DNA from: Marinobacterium_D sp050908845 | GTDB taxonomy: Bacteria; Pseudomonadota; Gammaproteobacteria; Pseudomonadales; Balneatricaceae | Direction: 5' to 3' | DNA length: 64,000 nucleotides | Assembly: GCF_050908845.1 (NCBI RefSeq) | Contig: NZ_CP194171.1 | Location: 3,534,001 to 3,598,000 of the forward strand | Translations under genes and position numbers: made by a program | In this document: positions 59,878-64,000 of the stretch, one piece after another | How positions within the stretch are numbered: the first letter of the stretch is position 1 | How the letters are laid out: each line of letters begins with the position of its first letter | Notes under the pieces: model-generated | Seen by the model: the letters and a program-made list of their open reading frames with translations, nothing else | What the model was told of the DNA's origin: nothing | Databases searched by the model: none

Positions 59878-60851
59878 TTGATAAGACCGGCTTCTTTGGC
59901 AAGCTCACGCATCAGCGCAACGCGCTTCTTCACGTCGGCATCCAGCTCGGCACCGGCAGATTTGTAAGGCACCAGGCCCTGATCCAGAACGGTCTGCTGG
60001 AATACGTTGCTGTCGTAAGCTTTCTTGAATGTCTCGGTCCAGTAGTCGTAGGCTTCATCGCTTACATCAGGGCCAAGGTAGAAGCCACGCAGGATCGCCC
60101 ACTCGGCGTCGTAGCCCTGCTCAACAGCGGTTGGGATATCCTTGAACTCGCCGTCCAGACGCTCCGGAGACATGGACGCCAGAACCTTCAGACGACCGGC
60201 TTCCAGCTGACCTTTCATCTCACCCATATCACCCGGGTAAACCTTGATGTGTCCGCCCATCAGCGCTGCGATCGCTTCACCACCGCCTTCATAGGCGACG
60301 TAGCGCATCTCTTTCGGATCGACACCGACAGACTTCATCAGAATCGCCGCTTTCATCCAGTCCTGGCTACCGACACCACCGCCGGCGCCCAGCACGAAGC
60401 TGCTGGGGTCCGCCTTGATGTCTTCAACCAGTTCGCCCAGCGTGTTCCAGGGCGCATCGGCCTTGACGATAACGGCACCGTAATCCACGCCTGCAGCGCC
60501 TACCCAGCGTGCATCGTTCTCATCCAGATCCTTGCCCCACTTGGACTGCGCCAGGTTCAGCAGAGAGCCGGAGCTGAATGCCACCAGGGTATCGGCATCA
60601 TCGCGACGGTTAGCATTGATATGGTTGTAGGCCACGGCGCCAACGCCGCCCGGCATAAAGGTCACCGCCATCGGTGAAGGCAGCAGACCGGCATCACCGA
60701 GACCGTTGGAGGCAATACGGCAGGTCAGGTCGAAACCACCACCGGGTTTGGCCGGCGCGATACATTCGGGTTTCTCTGGTTCAAAAGCAAAAGCAGATAC
60801 GGAAGTGGCGAGGCCCACTGCCATCAGAAGAGAGCGAGTCATCGATTTCAT
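59874..60851 (-). CDS. tctC: tripartite tricarboxylate transporter receptor TctC, 325 aa
   Basis: Periplasmic Bug-type solute receptor. Signal peptide residues 1-22 (ending SAFA). The mature part reads ECIAPAKPGGGFDLTCRIASNGL, with the PGGGxD block that contacts the carboxylate ligand, and VTFMPGGVGAVAYNHI. Cys 30 and Cys 44 may form a disulfide. GGAGA precedes the ATG. Divergent from tctD; direct repeats between them fit control by TctD. The ligand is some carboxylate; citrate is the best known for the family. Confidence 0.95.
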   Translation of the reverse strand: MKSMTRSLLMAVGLATSVSAFAFEPEKPECIAPAKPGGGFDLTCRIASNGLGDAGLLPSPMAVTFMPGGVGAVAYNHINANRRDDADTLVAFSSGSLLNLAQSKWGKDLDENDARWVGAAGVDYGAVIVKADAPWNTLGELVEDIKADPSSFVLGAGGGVGSQDWMKAAILMKSVGVDPKEMRYVAYEGGGEAIAALMGGHIKVYPGDMGEMKGQLEAGRLKVLASMSPERLDGEFKDIPTAVEQGYDAEWAILRGFYLGPDVSDEAYDYWTETFKKAYDSNVFQQTVLDQGLVPYKSAGAELDADVKKRVALMRELAKEAGLIK

Positions 60852-60922
60852 GCGTATTTCTCCGCGCGTTGTTGTTGTAGTTAGCCCGCTTGGATGGGGT
60901 TAATGGTGGAGAGTAAATGTCT

Positions 60923-60941
60923 AACCTGACCCAAACCTGAC
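60923..60941. promoter_or_regulatory. direct repeats AACCTGAC, candidate TctD binding site
   Basis: AACCTGAC at 60923-60930 and 60934-60941, starts 11 bases apart, which is the spacing typical for OmpR-type response regulators. It lies in the 198-bp gap between tctC and tctD. Confidence 0.65.
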
Positions 60942-61049
60942 ACGCCTGATTACTGCACTACTTCTTTGCACTGATGCACCGCTCTGGACATATATTGCAA
61001 CTTCGAATTAACTGGCAGCCGTTGAACTGCTACACGGGACTCGCTGCAG

Positions 61050-61718
61050 ATGCGCCTTCTACTGATCGAAGACAACACTGAACTGGCCAGTGCCATCAGT
61101 GAATATTTCAGCCACATAGGCCATCCGCTCGACTGGTGCGAATCAGCCGAGGCGGCCGAGCGACTCCTGGCTCACCAGGGCTTCGATATGCTGATTCTGG
61201 ATATAAATCTGCCGGGCAAGAGCGGCTTTCAGCTGCTCAAACAGCTCCGTAACCAGGGCAAGGAGATCCCCGTACTGGTGCTGACTGCAAGGGCAGAGGT
61301 GGACGACCGCGTAAGCGCACTGGACCTGGGTGCCGACGATTACATGGTCAAACCGTTCGATTTTCGCGAGCTTGCCGCGCGTTGCCGGGCACTGCTGCGG
61401 CGCGAACGCGGCAACGCCAGCAACCTGATGGTCTGCGGTAACCTGATCTACGATGCGGCTTCTGCATCTGTCACCTTGAATGATGAGAGGATCGACCTGC
61501 GTGCCCGCGAGATACAGATGCTGGAGCTTCTGCTGAACAACCTGGATCACATCCTGACCAAGGAGCAGATCGCCGACCGCCTATACCGATTCGAAGAAGC
61601 CTATACGCCCAACGCCATCGAACAGGTGCTCACCCGCCTGCGCAAAAAGCTGACCGATTCGTCCCTGAAGATCAAAACCATCCGTGGCCTCGGCTACCTC
61701 GCCCATGTGGATGACTAA
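61050..61718 (+). CDS. tctD: OmpR-family response regulator TctD, 222 aa
   Basis: Receiver domain (1-115) with the acidic pair Glu7-Asp8, phosphoacceptor Asp51 (LILDINLPGKSG) and Lys near 101 (MVKPFDF). DNA-binding winged helix of the OmpR type at about 125-218 (LTKEQIADRLYRFEEAYTPNAIEQVLTRLRKKL). In known systems TctD activates tctCBA; here it is divergent from them. It overlaps the sensor kinase gene by a few bases. The ribosome site is weak. Confidence 0.95.
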   Translation: MRLLLIEDNTELASAISEYFSHIGHPLDWCESAEAAERLLAHQGFDMLILDINLPGKSGFQLLKQLRNQGKEIPVLVLTARAEVDDRVSALDLGADDYMVKPFDFRELAARCRALLRRERGNASNLMVCGNLIYDAASASVTLNDERIDLRAREIQMLELLLNNLDHILTKEQIADRLYRFEEAYTPNAIEQVLTRLRKKLTDSSLKIKTIRGLGYLAHVDD

Positions 61719-63096
61719 CGCCAACTACTCGCTACGCAGACGGCTGCTGGTCGGCACTGCTAGCCTGATGCTCGGCGTACTTCTGCTGCTCAGCGCCGGC
61801 GTGTGGAAGTACGCCAGTCATACGGCGGACCTGTCCTATGACCGACTGCTAACCGGTTCGGCGCTGGCCGTTATAGAACGTATCCGCTCCCGTAACGGCG
61901 CGGTTGAGGTCGACCTGCCCTACGCCGCGCTGGAGATTCTCTCCCTCGCCCCCGATGACAAGGTCTACTACGAGGTCCGAGGACCCGACAGCCTGTACCT
62001 GACCGGCTACGATAGTTTTCCCGTACCCGCGGACTACGCACCTTCCAGCACACCCCGCTTTTATGACACCGAATTTCTCGACGAGCCGATCCGCGCCGTA
62101 GCGGTGGCTAAACGACTTAACGACCCTGGGGTATCGGGCTGGGTAGAAGTACATATCGGGCACAGTCGTGAAGCTCGCAATGCACTGACCCACGAGATTC
62201 TGCTTGGCGAAATGGCCACCCTGGTGCTCGTTATCACCCTGGCGCTTGCCTGCCTCGCCTTTGGCATCAACCGCACCCTGGCGCCGCTGAACAGCCTGTC
62301 CCGTAACCTGCGCCAACGTCGCGTCGAAGAAATGGGCCCTCTGCCCGACACTCACATCCGCGAGGTCAAACCGCTGGTTGCCTCCATCGACCAGTATCGT
62401 ACCCGGCTGCAGTCCAACCTGGATAGCATGCAGGTATTTATCGCCGACGCCTCGCACCAGATCCGCACAGCCCTCAGCGGTGTTCAGGCCCAGCTCGATA
62501 TTGCAGAAATGGAGCCGGAACCGGAGATGCTCAGGTCCCGTCTTTCGCAGATCCGCAACCAGCACCGTCGCCTGAGCCGCCTGACCAACCAGTTGCTGAC
62601 CCATGCACTGGTAGCGCACCGCCGTGATACGCATCAGTTCCAGCCGGTTAACCTGAATAAGCTGCTCAGCTCGATTCTGACCAGCGAAGTACGCGACCAT
62701 GCCGACTCGGATATCGAGTTCAACTACCAGAACAGCTACCGTGAAATAACGATCGAAGCCGACGCCGTCAGCCTGCGTGAATGCCTGCGCAACCTGATAG
62801 ATAACGCCATCAAATACGGCCCTGCGGATAACAACATAACGCTTGGCGTAGACGTCAATAAAGGAGAGATCGTCCTGTTTGTGGATGATAGCGGACCAGG
62901 GATTCCTGCGGATATGCTCACCCGCGCGGTGCAACGATTCGAGCGCATAGACAGCGAGAACAATGCACTGGGTTCCGGGCTGGGTTTGGCCATCGTCAAA
63001 ACCGTTACCGAAGCACACGGCGGCTCACTTCATCTTAGTAACCGCTCCCCCAAGGGGCTGCGCGTCGAACTTAGAATGCCCTGGGAGCGAGCATGA
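61705..63096 (+). CDS. tctE: sensor histidine kinase TctE, 463 aa
   Basis: N-terminal membrane helix (about residues 14-36), a periplasmic sensor region (about 37-165), a second helix (about 170-195), HAMP-like region, then the kinase. The H-box reads DASHQIRTALSGVQ, in which the usual Pro after Arg-Thr is Ala. N-box LRNLIDNAIKYG, G1 DDSGPGIP and G2 GSGLGLAIVK are intact. Start is ATG 61705 or 61711, overlapping the tctD stop. The next gene overlaps by four bases, so an operon of tctD-tctE-binding protein is likely. Confidence 0.93.
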   Translation: MWMTNANYSLRRRLLVGTASLMLGVLLLLSAGVWKYASHTADLSYDRLLTGSALAVIERIRSRNGAVEVDLPYAALEILSLAPDDKVYYEVRGPDSLYLTGYDSFPVPADYAPSSTPRFYDTEFLDEPIRAVAVAKRLNDPGVSGWVEVHIGHSREARNALTHEILLGEMATLVLVITLALACLAFGINRTLAPLNSLSRNLRQRRVEEMGPLPDTHIREVKPLVASIDQYRTRLQSNLDSMQVFIADASHQIRTALSGVQAQLDIAEMEPEPEMLRSRLSQIRNQHRRLSRLTNQLLTHALVAHRRDTHQFQPVNLNKLLSSILTSEVRDHADSDIEFNYQNSYREITIEADAVSLRECLRNLIDNAIKYGPADNNITLGVDVNKGEIVLFVDDSGPGIPADMLTRAVQRFERIDSENNALGSGLGLAIVKTVTEAHGGSLHLSNRSPKGLRVELRMPWERA

Positions 63097-64000
63097 TAAA
63101 AAACATCCTTGCTGCAATCAGTTGGCTATCGTTATCCACGGCTCTCAACGCAGCCAATGACACCAGTGTTCCGGAACCCGCTTTTGAGCAGTTCACAACC
63201 AATAACAGCGGCCAGCGGCTGGATATTTACAGCGCCACCGATACCCGGGCCATCGCACCGGTGATCGAAGCCTTCGAGCGCTTACATCCCTCTATCGATA
63301 TTCATTACAACGAATACGAGTCCACCACCCTGTATCAGGCGGTGACCACAGGTGAGCTTAGAGATTCCGATGTGATACTCAGCTCGGCAATGGATCTGCA
63401 GATCAAGCTGGTCAATGATGGCTACGCGCAGCCGCTCAGTGTTCCCGAAGCCGAATCTCTGCCCACCTGGGCTCACTGGCGCAATGAAGCCTATGGCTTC
63501 ACTTTTGAACCGGTCGTTTTCGCCTACAACAAAGCGGCTTTCAGTGCCGATGATCCCGTACCCAGCAGCCATGAAAACCTGGTAAACGCCCTGCGCAACG
63601 AGCCCGAGCGTTACTACAGGCGGGTGGGCAGCTACGACGTGCGCCTATCCGGCACCGGGTACTTTTTCGCCACCCAGGATACCGTGGTCTCCAGCGTCTC
63701 CGGCCGCATGCTGGAGAGTCTGGCCCGCGCCAACTCCCGCACCTACTGTTGTACCAGCTCCATGCTGGACGACCTGGCCAGCGGCAAACTGATCCTGGCC
63801 TACAACCTGCTTGGCTCCTACGCGCTGGCTCGGTCCCGCACCGATGATCGCATCGGCGTGATCATGCCGGAGGACTATACCCTTGTGATGTCACGTATCG
63901 CCCTGGTACCCAAGTGGACCGACTCCTTCGAAGCGGCACAGGCGTTTGTCCGCTTCCTGGTATCGCCCCATGGACAACAGATCATCGCCAACTCCAGCAA
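63093..64000 (+). CDS. PgtC-like periplasmic binding protein, 3' truncated by window edge
   Basis: The ATG overlaps the tctE stop (ATGA). The first 20 residues form a signal peptide (ending LNAAN). The mature part has a periplasmic-binding-protein type II fold: LDIYSATDTRAIAPVIEAFER, then STTLYQAVTTGELRDSDVILSSAMDLQIKLVNDGYAQ, and a Cys-Cys pair in RTYCCTSSMLDDL. Proteins of this kind (PgtC-like, near AfuA-type iron-binding proteins) often lie next to TctDE-like kinases and are thought to present a ligand to the sensor. 302 codons are visible with no stop; the C-terminus lies outside. Confidence 0.87.
   Translation, partial: MIKNILAAISWLSLSTALNAANDTSVPEPAFEQFTTNNSGQRLDIYSATDTRAIAPVIEAFERLHPSIDIHYNEYESTTLYQAVTTGELRDSDVILSSAMDLQIKLVNDGYAQPLSVPEAESLPTWAHWRNEAYGFTFEPVVFAYNKAAFSADDPVPSSHENLVNALRNEPERYYRRVGSYDVRLSGTGYFFATQDTVVSSVSGRMLESLARANSRTYCCTSSMLDDLASGKLILAYNLLGSYALARSRTDDRIGVIMPEDYTLVMSRIALVPKWTDSFEAAQAFVRFLVSPHGQQIIANSS

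Noticed and set aside
61849..63018. 389-codon minus-strand frame opposite the tctE gene
   Set aside because: Antisense shadow of the histidine kinase, whose H, N and G boxes are intact in the plus strand.

Overview
The window looks like chromosome of a marine-type gammaproteobacterium. An Oceanospirillales or Marinobacterium-like host is my inference from the gene set: an NAD-linked FdsGBAD formate dehydrogenase, TctABC with TctDE, a LamB-type porin, and many GTG/TTG starts. Base composition is moderately GC-rich by eye. I found no rRNA, tRNA or CRISPR array. One complete IS3-family insertion sequence is present, and the genes at both edges are cut by the window.

Region 1 (1-21.8 kb) is mostly housekeeping. 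It opens with the C-terminal part of an Atm1-type ABC exporter, two tiny membrane proteins, a SHOCT-domain protein, a TPR protein and an exported YtcJ-like amidohydrolase. The fdsG-fdsB-fdsA-fdhD-fdsD operon follows (minus strand, bidirectional terminator at its end), with a divergent ModE/LysR-like regulator and a perfect 9-10-9 inverted repeat between them. Next come small membrane proteins, a luciferase-like flavin oxidoreductase, a YbhB-like protein, a CPA1 Na+/H+ antiporter with a C-terminal cyclic-nucleotide-type domain, a membrane diguanylate cyclase and an Asp/Glu-racemase family protein.

Region 2 (21.9-34.1 kb) is a catabolic block on the minus strand: KstD-like flavoprotein, MBL-fold protein, VOC protein, fumarylacetoacetase and maleylacetoacetate isomerase. 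A TauE-type permease, a MarR regulator, a YqjM-like ene-reductase, a tandem EthD protein, a DoxX-like protein and a second luciferase-like enzyme surround it. The VOC promoter carries two copies of a GTAAC-N4-GTTAC palindrome.

Region 3 (34.4-56.6 kb) is the most unusual part. It encodes an uptake and oxidation system: LamB-type porin, a fused RbsA-RbsC ABC protein, an RbsC permease, and three paralogous 369-residue periplasmic binding proteins spread over 17 kb. With it are two near-duplicate OYE-type ene-reductases, an EthD protein, a GMC oxidoreductase, an aldehyde dehydrogenase, two SDRs, and AraC and IclR regulators. A 14-base motif differing at one position occurs both in front of the IclR gene and in front of the KstD/TauE genes 28 kb away, which suggests regions 2 and 3 form one regulon. 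A plausible reading is import of a glycosylated or polyhydroxylated cyclic compound, stepwise oxidation, enone reduction and hydrolytic cleavage. The substrate is unknown and this is inference.

Region 4 (56.6-64 kb) holds an AbrB-type membrane protein, the tctCBA tripartite tricarboxylate transporter, the divergent tctD-tctE two-component system, and a truncated PgtC-like periplasmic binding protein translationally coupled to tctE.
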